The notes below the pieces were generated by a model, which ran no database searches, was not told where the DNA came from, and was given only the letters and a program-made list of their open reading frames with translations. This document shows positions 7,633 through 18,400 of a DNA stretch of 41,642 nt, in pieces. The position numbers and the translations under genes are program-made. Position 1 is the stretch's first letter; each line of letters starts with the position of its first letter. Source of the stretch: Fibrobacter sp. (GTDB lineage: Bacteria > Fibrobacterota > Chitinivibrionia > Chitinivibrionales > Chitinispirillaceae); contig JAAZBG010000112.1 of NCBI GenBank assembly GCA_012513915.1, positions 1 to 41,642 of the forward strand, given 5' to 3'.

Positions 7633-8855
7633 TATATATAAAATTTGCTGTTTCCCTGTTTATCCTTATACTGTCCTACTGCGGGAATTCTCCTGTAGTA
7701 AACAATGGCACCGGTACCGATATCGGTGAGGCAAAAATTTTCGGTTCAGTACAATATGCCGATAACCGGAATGCAGACAATGTTTCTGTCATTGTCCGCA
7801 AACAGGACTATGTTCCCTATTCGGTTGCACCGCAAAATCACAACAAAACAGTCAGCACTAACAATGGAACGTTTTCACTTGAACATATCACACCCGGATA
7901 CCATCTTGTAGAGCTTTATACCAGAGATTCTCTTGTAGCAATGAAACGGGTCTACATATCAGACAAGGACACTGCGCTTAATATCGGCAACTGTATTCTT
8001 GATACAATGATACCATACACAGGGAAAATTTACAGTGACGAAACACCATTGACCGGTGGTAATCTGCTTGTTCTCGGTCTGGATAAGAAAATTAAGGTCA
8101 ACAATGATGGTTTCTTTACAATACGGTTACCTGCAGGTGAACAGCTGTTCAGAATTATTCCTTCAAATCAGACCGGATCACAGGATGTTTTTGTTGATAA
8201 GAAAATTTCAGGTGATACATTACGGACTTATGCAACTACTGCAACGATGTTTGATGATTTCAGTACCAGAGATGGTTTTAACTGTCTCTCTCCACTGCTT
8301 GGCGGCGGGAGCTGGTTCGCATTTGTCGATCAGGCAAATCGTGGCAACACTCAAATTCTTCCAACAGAACAACCCGGTCTTGTCGCAGCGATGGACACAT
8401 CATCAGACAGCTATGACGGCAGCAGTCTTCATTGCATATTTCAAATAGACAGCCTCTCAGCTGCACCGTATGCGCTTATCGGGTGTGATATCAGTGGATC
8501 AAAGGATGCCAATACCAGCAAATCATGGTTTGATTTATCAAAGATGACCGCATTTTCCTTTATGGCCAAAGGAAGCGGTACCATACTTGTTCAGTTCACA
8601 TGCAAACCAGTCGGTACGTTAACGGTATTTACAATTTATGAAATTCCGGTTGAGCTGTCATCACAATGGAAAAAGTACTCAATAACGCCATCAGATATTC
8701 CTGCCGCAATTACATCAACGTCAGAACTGACAGTCCAATGGAGTGATGGCAATATCGCGGTAAGCAATATTAATTTTCTCGCTAACAGAGATACTGACTT
8801 ATGGTTAGACAACATAATGTTTGAGGGAATGAGTACCGGAGATTTTCTGAAATAA
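7629..8855 (+). CDS. Putative lipoprotein with carboxypeptidase-regulatory-like and CBM11-like domains
   Basis: This 408-aa exported protein starts with a hydrophobic segment and an early Cys (LILSYCGNS). The lipobox is imperfect because Tyr precedes the Cys. Residues about 35-110 and 115-190 look like carboxypeptidase-regulatory-like beta domains (GSVQYADNRNADNVSVIVRK, then GTFSLEHITPGYHLVELY, repeated with GFFTIRLPAGEQLFRI). Residues about 200-400 resemble a CBM11/CIA30-type jelly roll, with the ending DLWLDNIMFEG typical of such ligand-binding domains. It overlaps the TIGR02147 gene by 4 nt, an arrangement that recurs in Fibrobacterota. A plausible but unproven role is an envelope sensor or glycan-binding partner of the TIGR02147 protein. 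Confidence 0.8.
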   Translation: MIYIKFAVSLFILILSYCGNSPVVNNGTGTDIGEAKIFGSVQYADNRNADNVSVIVRKQDYVPYSVAPQNHNKTVSTNNGTFSLEHITPGYHLVELYTRDSLVAMKRVYISDKDTALNIGNCILDTMIPYTGKIYSDETPLTGGNLLVLGLDKKIKVNNDGFFTIRLPAGEQLFRIIPSNQTGSQDVFVDKKISGDTLRTYATTATMFDDFSTRDGFNCLSPLLGGGSWFAFVDQANRGNTQILPTEQPGLVAAMDTSSDSYDGSSLHCIFQIDSLSAAPYALIGCDISGSKDANTSKSWFDLSKMTAFSFMAKGSGTILVQFTCKPVGTLTVFTIYEIPVELSSQWKKYSITPSDIPAAITSTSELTVQWSDGNIAVSNINFLANRDTDLWLDNIMFEGMSTGDFLK

Positions 8856-9222
8856 AACCTGATTCATAGTATCCTGTGTAGACCCAAACCATCTCTGCCC
8901 CGGGCAAAAATTCCGGCAGCCATGCAATGTGTTATGAATATTCGTCCTGTCCAAATACCAGTGATTGTTTGTTACCCGCTTCATGACCACCAGTAGATGT
9001 ATACATACCCATATTTTTCAGCTGTCGCAACACTGAAAGCGATTTTCCTGTATTCCAGTATATCAAATTGATTTTTAACCAGATAGATATGATGGCAAAA
9101 GAATATCTGTAAGCGTGAATACTATATAACAAAGAAAGCAATACCCAAGGCCAATTTTTTCATTTATATTGCTAAAAAGTGTTAAATATTATTAACATAC
9201 ATGCACGTTATAAGGAGCAACT
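8856..9222. other. Intergenic region before the first slime gene
   Basis: I found no convincing gene in these 367 bases; the short reading frames on the minus strand have no family character. Near the end, TGTTAA (9180-9185) and TTAACA (9192-9197) form a perfect 6-bp-arm inverted repeat that could be an operator. AAGGAG follows, just upstream of the ATG at 9223. Confidence 0.6.
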
Positions 9223-12200
9223 ATGAAAAGAGTTGTGCTTGCCACTCTTGCGGTAATGATACTTTGCGTTAACAATTCTTTTTCGCAAACTGGGTTTCCC
9301 GATACTCTCTGGGTACCGGTTACGTTTTACGATTTTCGTTCGAACGGTTCAAACCCTGAATTTGAACAAAACATTTATAACGGCAGACGTACCGGGATGG
9401 TGCAAAAGACTCTGGACGCAGAGAGAAAACCTGTATCAACAACAATTACTGACAGCATTAACAGAAGTGCATATTTAAAATACTGGTTCAGACCCTGGAA
9501 GGATGCTTTCACCAATGATTCATCAAGGGCAGAGGGTGATTTCACTGTACCAAGTTATGTTGATAATGGTGATGAGAGGTATGGTGCATATCTGGGTCCT
9601 GTTGCAGCAACTACAGATCAGGCGTTTGTAAATGTTGTGATAAATGATTCATTGCCATTTATACATAGTCCACAACTTGGTAATGGCGTTTATGTATATG
9701 ACTCTACCAATTTCTTTCCTCTTGACAATAGAGGTTTCGGTAATGAAGGCAAGTCACATAACTATTCATTTACAATGGAATTGCATTGGAAGTTTGAGAT
9801 GAGAAACAATCTCACCTTTGATTTCAGGGGTGATGATGACGTATGGGCTTTTATCAACAACAATCTTGTGATGGATCTGGGTGGGCGGCATGGTCCCGAA
9901 AGTGGTTCATTCAATCTTAATTCCAGCGGATTAACTGTTGGTCAACAGTATGATCTCGATTTCTTTTTTGCAGAGCGACATACTACCGGTTCAAACATCC
10001 GGATTACCACTAACATCATCAGCGCTAAACCGGCAGGTTTGAAACTGTACCCATCAGCAACAACACCGGACAACGCTCCATTTGTAAATCCGAATTTAAC
10101 TGCAGACACGGTTGCAGCAGGTGACAGCATTCCGATCTTTTCAAGGATTTTTGATCAGAACGGCTTACGGATGCCTGAATTTGATTCGCCCACAGCTCCG
10201 GTCACCTGGGAAATGCAGGAGCTGGTGACCGGTACAGTCAGACCGACAGGCACACTGAGCAGAACTACCGGAAACATGACCTACTTCCGTCCGACACGGG
10301 CATATAATACTGTTTATATCATCGCAACATTCAATAACGATGATGGTCTTGTCATGAAGGATACAATCCGTTTATACACAACGGCCGGCAGGGCTCATCA
10401 TTTGACCATTCAAACCTTTGACACATTGAATTACAGAGATACATCAACACAGATTGATCAGAAGCTGCTCCGTTTTGAAGCTGCTGATACAGATAAAAAG
10501 GTTTATCCGGTAGTCCGGGACAGGTACGAAAATATAATCAGCTTTGCAACCAATGCATCATGGAGAAGCCTTGATACGACCATTGTAAAAGCTGGTGCAA
10601 CAACGGTTATCGCTAAAGGTGAAGGGTTAATCACACGAAAAACGGACAGTACAAAAACGACAAAGGCTATCACGACCTACACCAGCGGATCAACTACTCT
10701 GCATGATACCATTGAGGTTAACATAACCACAATCACCTACGACTCTCTTCGGATTTATATTGTTGACAATGGTAAAAAATATATTGACACAATAACAATT
10801 GCTACCGATGCATCACAGACGCTCCGGGTAGAGGGACGCCGTTCCGACGGGCGCGGATGGGACGATATACCGTCAGACTGGTCAACATCTGCAGGACTTC
10901 CGGTTACAGGGTCTCCACCCCAGAATTCTATTACCTGGTCAGTGATTCCGACAAATGTCGCAACAGGAAAAATATTTGTAAACCGCGCAGGTGCAACGGG
11001 TGATTCTGTTGTTGCAATATTTACACCGGGTCAGCCAAAAACAATGGCTCTTTACAAAAAAGAAGGTACCCCGACAGCAGCTGACGCATGGTCGATTCCA
11101 CCAGTTATTGACACAATCGTAGCAGGAACATCCTACAATTTTGTTGCAAAAATTTTTGACAGAAATGGTTACTGGCTTTCACGATATGAAAATGCAGCTG
11201 TTAGCAAACCACTTATTTCATGGGCAATTACCAATAGAAACGGTCCCGGTGCACCCCTTGACACACTCTCGGGTAACTCGGGGCATATAATCAGTTTTAA
11301 GCCGACACATGCCTTCAACAGATTGACGATTACAGCGACATTCAAAGACGGTACAACATCATTCACAAGTTCAGTGAATTTATATGTTATAGCAGGTGCG
11401 GCAACGCATCTTGTTATTGAAGCCAATGCACAGCCAACGGGAGAAAATCTGGTGAAGGACTCACCTATTGACACTGTTGTGTTCGGCAGCAGAGATACAA
11501 CCAAATATGTATATGCAATTTTACGTGATGCGAATCAGAACTTTGTCTCGCAGTCAAGAAGTACGGACTGGTCAAGTACCAGAACAACACTTGTCAGTGC
11601 AACAGAAGCAAACGCACTTGCCGGTGAGGGCAAACTACTGCGGGGCACGGAATCATCCGGTAGTGCATCAGTAACTGCAACCAGCAAAACCAATCCATCA
11701 TTCACCGACAATGTTGCTGTAAAAATTATTGATTATACCTTCGATGCATTGAGAATACTTGTCAACAACGACCCGGCTGTAACAAATCTTCAGATTAAAC
11801 TTGGACGGGACACCTTGTTGCAGGTTGAAGGATTGCGGTCAACCGACAATACCTGGGTTCCCGTTGATGCATCATGGCTTGCAGTTGTTAACGGCAGGAT
11901 TACCAATGGTCCGATTTTCCGCGAATGGCCTTATGCGCCAACAGATACAGGCAAAGGGTTGATAACGGTTTCACTTGGTACAGCGGTTCCGGACACATTA
12001 TCAGTAACTGTTGTACCCAATGATGCAAACTATCTGTCAATTTATAATAAGACAGGACCAGAAAAGGCCAGTGGTACGTTCGCCTATGTAAGTCTTCCGG
12101 ATTCAGTGACGGTTTCGGCGGATTCAACACTGCCGCTTGTTGCAAAAATATTTGATATCAACAAAATCTGGCTGAGCCAGTATGAAACGGATGCATCAAA

Positions 12201-14889
12201 AAGTGCAACCATTCAGTGGAAGATTGTTGAGAACAGCGGCCATATCAATAGTGGAACATTAAATGCGAATGCGGGTCACAGTGTTGTTTTTACACCCGAC
12301 AGCGCACACCGGAATGTTCTGGTGGTTGCATCAATTGCCATAAGTCCTACACTCACCTCATCTGATACAGTAAAGATTCACATCAATGCAGGTGCTCCAA
12401 AAAAGCTTTTTATAGAACCAAGTGCGAACTGGCAGTCAAGTCCCAACAGACCGAATCCGGTTGACACAATAAAAATTCAGGACAGTGTTACGACTGCAAA
12501 CGGTTATGCAATTCTGCGTGACGTAAAAAACAACTTTGCATCCTATTCCACCTCAACGGCATGGAATGTTCTTGATAATGATACGATTATTACGATCAGA
12601 AACGGTGTTACGGTAGTCGGTGAAGGTATCGTTGAGCGCAAGGCAAAAACCGGTCTTGCCCGGATCTCCGCATTTGACAACACCTATTCACTGCGTGACT
12701 CTACTTATGTAAAGTTACTGGAATACTACTACCGGGCATTGCGAATTGTCGTCGGTAATGATACCGGCCTTAAACAGCTCACCATCAACACTAACCAGGA
12801 TACAACGTTACGGGTTCAGGGGTTACGTTCCGATACTACTATTTGGGAATACATTGACAACGGAACCTGGAGCAACACGCCATCACTTGACAAGTCAATA
12901 AAAACACCGGGAACCGCAGCAACCTGGAGACTATCTCCTACTGACACAGCAACCGGTGCAGTCATGGTATCAATGCCAACAGATCCACGGACAATACCGG
13001 ATACCCTTGATGTAACATTTATTCCCGGCCCACCGGTGAGTGTGACTATCGAGATTGTCACACCTGCCGATTCTCTGATTGCAGGTGAAACCATTAATGC
13101 TGTTGTTAAAATACACAACCTTGACGGGATCGTTCCGGGAAAGTACTGTTTTGATGCAAAAGATGTAAAATATACTGATGTTATCCCGCAGGGTGGAAAC
13201 AGCAGACCGAAACCGTATGTCCTGATTGGTGTTGACACACTCTTTTTATCAGAAAACTGGACTGATGCTACAAAGGAACAGTGTTTCTACGGCGGAGTCG
13301 ACACCATAGATTTAAAACTATTCTACGCAACCACAACCCGTGACAGCATGCATGCAATAACGGTCAGCCTTGGATCATTGCAGGGAATAACAGCACCATT
13401 TACACTGCTGCCTAATAAAATCGATACAATCCTTGTTTACCGTGATAATAAGCCGATTACAAAACTTGATATTACTTACGAAGAGAAAGATGTTCGTCTT
13501 GTGGCAATCGGATTTGACAAATATGGAAACCTGCGTGGTGCAGAAACCAGCAACTGGAAAATTGACTCAATTCTGCCATCAATCAGAAATCCGAATCGGG
13601 TAACACAAATCTTTTACGATGCAACATCAGCGAAAGAATCTATCAATGGTGGTCTTGTTGTACACTCGACGACAGATACATCAGCTACAGGAAAGCTTTC
13701 AATCAACATTACAGGGCCGCTTAACAAAATTGAATCTGCAATTACCCGCGACAATAATGGTAATGGATTACTTGATGGTGTCGATCTTGTTTTTACCCGT
13801 CCGGTTATCCTGCCAAAGGATGTATCGTTAGCCGGTTTCACTATCTTTGGACCTGACGGATCGGTGTATACTGTAGACAGTATCAGGACAGACAGTAATA
13901 AAGCAGATAGCATCTGGCATGTTTTTCTGAAAGAAATTGTTACAACAACACCTCAGACCAATTGCACACTTACTGTAATGGTTGATCCGATTGATTCACT
14001 GCTTATAGCCGGAACCGGTTCAAAAGTACTATCAACCGAAGACGGTGCCGGACCAGTGGTATGGTACGTAGAAAAGAAGATTGTCGACCTTGATGACAGA
14101 ACACGGGATATTGTCACTGTCACATTCAGTGAGGATGTTGTGCGTGTTTCTGACAATCAGCGTCTTGGAGCAACCGATACGTTGACAAAAATATTTACCG
14201 TATGGCAGCTTGATCCGACAGGAAAACTTGTTGTAGTTGACAGTATGCTTGTAGGAATCAACAGTATAAAAGTGCTCAATAACAGGCAGGTACAGTTTAT
14301 TACGTCTAATGGTGTTGATATCTCAGGGAAAAATTATTTCAGTATTACGGGAACGACACCATATATAAAGGATGCTGCAGATCTGAAAAATCCTCCGGTT
14401 GTAATAAACAAACAGACAGTTGTCACAATACTGGCAGTTGCCAATCCACCACTGGTACCGGTTCCCAATCCATCAAAGCCAATTTTTACACGTGTTGAGG
14501 CCGGGAAATTTACACTTGTCGATCAACCGGATGCAACTACCTGGGTTAAAAATGATCGGTCAGGGGTAGCGCTTACTTTTACAATCGCAGTCCCGCAGCA
14601 ATCCGAGAATGTACAGATCCGGTGTAAAGCAAAAATTCATGACTTTGTCGGAAACCTTGTTACATCAGCGGTGAACGACGATATCATTCCATCAATCGTG
14701 AAGAATAGTTACAGTACCACTTATCCGGTACAATTCTACTGGAACATGTCAAATTCAAAAAAGATGCCCTGCGCTCCGGGAGTCTACAAAATTCAATTGG
14801 CTGTTGAATTTTATACAACCGATGGTAAACCTGTTCCATCAAAATACAAAGACTTCAAGATGGAGGAAATAATCGGTATCGGACGATGA
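9223..14889 (+). CDS. Giant fibro-slime domain surface protein (1888 aa)
   Basis: Residues 1-22 are a signal peptide ending NSFSQ. Residues about 25-265 are the fibro-slime domain (TIGR02148, PA14-related): DTLWVPVTFYDFRSNG, the conserved GDDDVWAFIN at about 202-211, then FFFAERHTTGSNIRITTNI. From about residue 293 there are three large repeat units of about 330 aa. Each begins near an AGDSIPIFSRIFDQNG-type segment, has an AH/HLTIQ strand and YPVVRD-type segment, and closes with YDSLRI and VEGRRSDGRGW motifs; a partial fourth unit starts near 1282. A calcium-loop-like TRDNNGNGLLDGVDLVF lies near 1508. The C-terminus (PVPNPSKPIF onward) is a FlgD-like Ig domain. It is probably an extracellular adhesin or structural slime protein. 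AAGGAG sets the start. The paralogue lies next to it downstream. Confidence 0.9.
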   Translation: MKRVVLATLAVMILCVNNSFSQTGFPDTLWVPVTFYDFRSNGSNPEFEQNIYNGRRTGMVQKTLDAERKPVSTTITDSINRSAYLKYWFRPWKDAFTNDSSRAEGDFTVPSYVDNGDERYGAYLGPVAATTDQAFVNVVINDSLPFIHSPQLGNGVYVYDSTNFFPLDNRGFGNEGKSHNYSFTMELHWKFEMRNNLTFDFRGDDDVWAFINNNLVMDLGGRHGPESGSFNLNSSGLTVGQQYDLDFFFAERHTTGSNIRITTNIISAKPAGLKLYPSATTPDNAPFVNPNLTADTVAAGDSIPIFSRIFDQNGLRMPEFDSPTAPVTWEMQELVTGTVRPTGTLSRTTGNMTYFRPTRAYNTVYIIATFNNDDGLVMKDTIRLYTTAGRAHHLTIQTFDTLNYRDTSTQIDQKLLRFEAADTDKKVYPVVRDRYENIISFATNASWRSLDTTIVKAGATTVIAKGEGLITRKTDSTKTTKAITTYTSGSTTLHDTIEVNITTITYDSLRIYIVDNGKKYIDTITIATDASQTLRVEGRRSDGRGWDDIPSDWSTSAGLPVTGSPPQNSITWSVIPTNVATGKIFVNRAGATGDSVVAIFTPGQPKTMALYKKEGTPTAADAWSIPPVIDTIVAGTSYNFVAKIFDRNGYWLSRYENAAVSKPLISWAITNRNGPGAPLDTLSGNSGHIISFKPTHAFNRLTITATFKDGTTSFTSSVNLYVIAGAATHLVIEANAQPTGENLVKDSPIDTVVFGSRDTTKYVYAILRDANQNFVSQSRSTDWSSTRTTLVSATEANALAGEGKLLRGTESSGSASVTATSKTNPSFTDNVAVKIIDYTFDALRILVNNDPAVTNLQIKLGRDTLLQVEGLRSTDNTWVPVDASWLAVVNGRITNGPIFREWPYAPTDTGKGLITVSLGTAVPDTLSVTVVPNDANYLSIYNKTGPEKASGTFAYVSLPDSVTVSADSTLPLVAKIFDINKIWLSQYETDASKSATIQWKIVENSGHINSGTLNANAGHSVVFTPDSAHRNVLVVASIAISPTLTSSDTVKIHINAGAPKKLFIEPSANWQSSPNRPNPVDTIKIQDSVTTANGYAILRDVKNNFASYSTSTAWNVLDNDTIITIRNGVTVVGEGIVERKAKTGLARISAFDNTYSLRDSTYVKLLEYYYRALRIVVGNDTGLKQLTINTNQDTTLRVQGLRSDTTIWEYIDNGTWSNTPSLDKSIKTPGTAATWRLSPTDTATGAVMVSMPTDPRTIPDTLDVTFIPGPPVSVTIEIVTPADSLIAGETINAVVKIHNLDGIVPGKYCFDAKDVKYTDVIPQGGNSRPKPYVLIGVDTLFLSENWTDATKEQCFYGGVDTIDLKLFYATTTRDSMHAITVSLGSLQGITAPFTLLPNKIDTILVYRDNKPITKLDITYEEKDVRLVAIGFDKYGNLRGAETSNWKIDSILPSIRNPNRVTQIFYDATSAKESINGGLVVHSTTDTSATGKLSINITGPLNKIESAITRDNNGNGLLDGVDLVFTRPVILPKDVSLAGFTIFGPDGSVYTVDSIRTDSNKADSIWHVFLKEIVTTTPQTNCTLTVMVDPIDSLLIAGTGSKVLSTEDGAGPVVWYVEKKIVDLDDRTRDIVTVTFSEDVVRVSDNQRLGATDTLTKIFTVWQLDPTGKLVVVDSMLVGINSIKVLNNRQVQFITSNGVDISGKNYFSITGTTPYIKDAADLKNPPVVINKQTVVTILAVANPPLVPVPNPSKPIFTRVEAGKFTLVDQPDATTWVKNDRSGVALTFTIAVPQQSENVQIRCKAKIHDFVGNLVTSAVNDDIIPSIVKNSYSTTYPVQFYWNMSNSKKMPCAPGVYKIQLAVEFYTTDGKPVPSKYKDFKMEEIIGIGR

Positions 14890-15415
14890 TTTTTTGATGT
14901 AGTCAGTAGTCAGTAGTCAGTGAAAAACGCACCTACTTGCTACTTGCTACTTGCTACTTGCTACTTGCTACTTTGCTACTTGCTACTTTGCTACTTGCTA
15001 CTTTGCTACTTGCTACTTACTACTGCCTCCCAGTCCTGATTTTGTACCATTGCACGCGGCTTTTCCCTCCGGATGGATCTGAGTGAGGGTGGAGTACTCA
15101 AACGACACAAGAGCCTTCTTGTGAATGTTACGCTGATGGTGTTTTCGCCCCCTTATTATCCATCGATTTTTATTTTTAAAAACAATCCGTTGAAATTACC
15201 AATGCTCACATTGTATAATCAGAAACAATGAATTAGTGCAGAGTCAAGCTTGTAACATACAATTTTTACAATGAGTTATGCACGCTTAACATGCAACTGT
15301 AAATAGATCGCGATAGCTATATAAAATTACAGCTCTCCGAGTGTATAATTATAATTAAGTAAGTGCGTTTAACGATTAAATCATCATTCCTATCTCTTCC
15401 GGGGGGAAGATTATC
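14890..15415. other. Intergenic region between slime paralogues
   Basis: The first 140 bases are heptamer repeats, listed separately. The rest (about 15027-15415) contains no recognised gene or RNA. It becomes AT-rich before the second slime gene and has two overlapping TATAAT hexamers at 15344-15349 and 15350-15355, but no good -35 partner. A GGGGGGAAG ribosome binding site precedes the ATG at 15416. Confidence 0.65.
14900..15026. repeat. Heptamer arrays TAGTCAG and CTACTTG
   Basis: Three perfect TAGTCAG units (14900-14920) start ten bases after the stop codon of the first slime gene. After 12 bases there follow thirteen CTACTTG-type units (14933-15026). The first five and most others are exactly 7 bp, but three of the units between 14968 and 15005 are the 8-bp form CTACTTTG, alternating with 7-bp units. 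The last two units are degenerate (CTACTTA, CTACTGC). This is the largest member of a repeat family scattered through intergenic regions of the window. Confidence 0.9.
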
Positions 15416-18400
15416 ATGAAAAAAATAGTCGTACCAATTATGATTTGTTTAATTTTTCTGAGTGCCAAATCAGCATACAGTCAGATTTATCCCGATACAC
15501 TCTGGGTAAAGGTTACCTATTATGATTTCCGTTCAAATGGCACAAACCCGGAATTTGAGACCTCTCATTTTTCCGGAGTAAAAAAAGGAATGATACAGAA
15601 TACATTAGGACCTGATACAAATCCTGTGGTAACAACTGTCCGGAATAATATAAATAAAAATGCGTATATTAAATATTGGTATAAACCCTGGTCCGCTGCT
15701 ACAAAAGACTCTACAATCCCTATATACGAAAATACATCTCCCTATAGATACACTGGATCCAATCAAAAAGTCAATTATGATACTGCTTTTAAAAATATTG
15801 AGATACATGATTCTCTTCCATTTAGATATGTCCGTGGAACGCCTGGTGTATATGAGTACAGGGATGACAGTTTTTTTCCGCTTGATGGCAGAGGTTTCGG
15901 AAATGAAGGCAGAAGTCATAACTACTCGTTTACAATGAAAATTCATTGGAAATTTACTATGACTCCGGGTCTCACATTCAACTTTACCGGTGATGATGAC
16001 GTATGGGCATTTATTGACAGCAGACTTCAGATGGACCTTGGCGGTATACACGTGGCAAATAGCGGTTCATTTAATGTCAATGATATCACTGGTCTGGTTG
16101 AGGGGCAGGATTATGCTTTTGATTTTTTCTTTGCTGAACGACACACCACAGAGTCACATATAAGGATCACCACAAACATTATTACAGCAAAACCGCGCAT
16201 TTTGAATCTTACTATGGATAAAGCTGATAATCCATGCGCCGGAGATACGATACGCCTTTTCTCAACTGTTATCGATGAAGATGGCGCATCACGTCCGGAT
16301 CTCGCAAACAACACAACATGGAGATTTATAGACAATGGTGGACATGCGGCATCAACACTCTCTCCAACTCTTGGTGATACAGTTCGCTTCAGGCCAACTG
16401 AAGCCTGGGACTCAGTTTATATTGAAGGCACACTCGATGCAGGAAATGGTATTTATCTGAGAGATACACTGGGCATCTGGATAACAGCTTGTTATCCGGA
16501 TCATCTGGTAATTGAAGGTAGCGTCCCCACAAGTGGTAATGCAATGCGTAACGATAATCCACTAACAGAGCTAAGAATTCTGTCAAATCAACCATCAAAT
16601 TCAGCGTATGCGATAATTCGTGACAAGTTTGGAAACTTTATTAACGCATCACATTTGACTAACTGGAGTGTCACTAATGGACTTAATACCATAATTGATC
16701 GCGTAGAAAAGGGAGATACAACGCGTGGTCAGGGGATTGTCTTTAAGGAGGGGCCGGCAGGCACGGGCGAAGTAGCAGCTCAAAGCAGACAATATACCGG
16801 AACGAAATACCGTGACATCGTACCTGTTCGGGTTGATGAAGTAAGCTATAGTGCCTTACGAATTGCACTAAATATCAATGGTACAATAACTCCAATTACA
16901 TCATTAACAATTGCAGCAACGAATGACACACTGCTGATAGTTCAGGGACAAAGATCTGATGGCCTCGGGTGGGAAGCTGTTCCGGGGAACTGGGCAATGT
17001 CAAGCACACTTCGCTCTTCCACTACAGCTCCACAGGGATCACAAACCTGGAACTTCACTCCAATAGATACAGCACATGGCACTGTCAGTGCATCATTTAC
17101 AGGGAGAACCGCGACTATTAATGTAACTGTAACTTCTGGAGGTCCTTCGCGTTTAGTTCTCTATCCAAATAATTCAACGACAATCCCGTTTACTGATCCA
17201 CCTATTACGGCCGATACGGTGCAAGCGGGAGATACCATAAAATTATTTGCCAGAATATTTGATCCAAACGGAATACGGCTAACATCGTTTGAAAATAATC
17301 TTGCACCAATTTCCTGGACAATGCGAGAGATCTCATATCAGATCACTCCACAAACAGGAACACTCGCAGGCGCGGGAAACAGAGCAAGCTATGCTCCGAA
17401 AATTGCTTATTCCCTAATGTTAATCACGGCGAGATTTAGCCAGAATGGTAAGACTTTTGCTGATTCCGTACGAATTTATACTGTACCCGGTGCAAATCAT
17501 CACCTGACAATTCAGACTGATACAGTCCTTCTAAGGTTGCCATCAGATCTGACTGCCATTCAATTCAATTCAACCCAAACCACTCAATTGCTCTATCCTG
17601 TAATACGGGATTTGAATAATAACCCGATTTCGTTTGCAGAAGTAGCCACATGGTCAAGCAAAGACAGTTTGATCGCAAAAGCATCAGCGACAAATAGAAT
17701 ATTTTTGGGTGAAGGGCTTATTGAGAGAAATACTGATAGTCTCAAACAGGTGATGGCATACGTTACAAGCAGTACGTCACCAACTCTTAAAGACTCAATT
17801 CTGGTTTCGTTAACTAATATTACCTACGATTCACTCCAGATTTACATTATCGATAATGGAATAAAGCTAATTGATACGATAAGAGTTCGAACCGATGCGT
17901 CACAGATTCTCTACGCCCGCGGTAAACGCTCTGATGGAAAAGGATGGGATAATATTGATGTAAAGTGGAGCATTTCTGCAGGACTTCTTCCGGTAACAGG
18001 AACCCCTCCCTCATCAAGCAACAACTGGAATGTAACACCAAAAACTCCCGGTACAGGGACAATTGGTATTACACGGACAGGGACACCAAATGGTGATGCT
18101 GTTGTTGCTATTTTTGAAAGTGGATTACCTGCCAAAGTGACGATTTACAAACAAGAAGGCGATCCTTCCCTATTGGAACCATACTCCATGCCTCCTGTAG
18201 TTGATACAATAACAGCATCCGAAGAAGCTTTTTTTGTCGCTAAATTGTTCGATAGAAACGATTTATGGCTCTCAACCTATGAAAACATTGATGCCAGCAA
18301 ACATCTAATTACATGGGAAATCTCAAGATTAAACGGTAATGGACAACCTGTTGACACATTAATTACACGAAACGGACACAAGGTTTCCTTTATTCCTAAA

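Noticed and set aside
8932..9141. 69-aa minus-strand frame before the first slime gene
   Set aside because: It has no supporting start signal or recognisable domain, and lies where the slime gene promoter must be.
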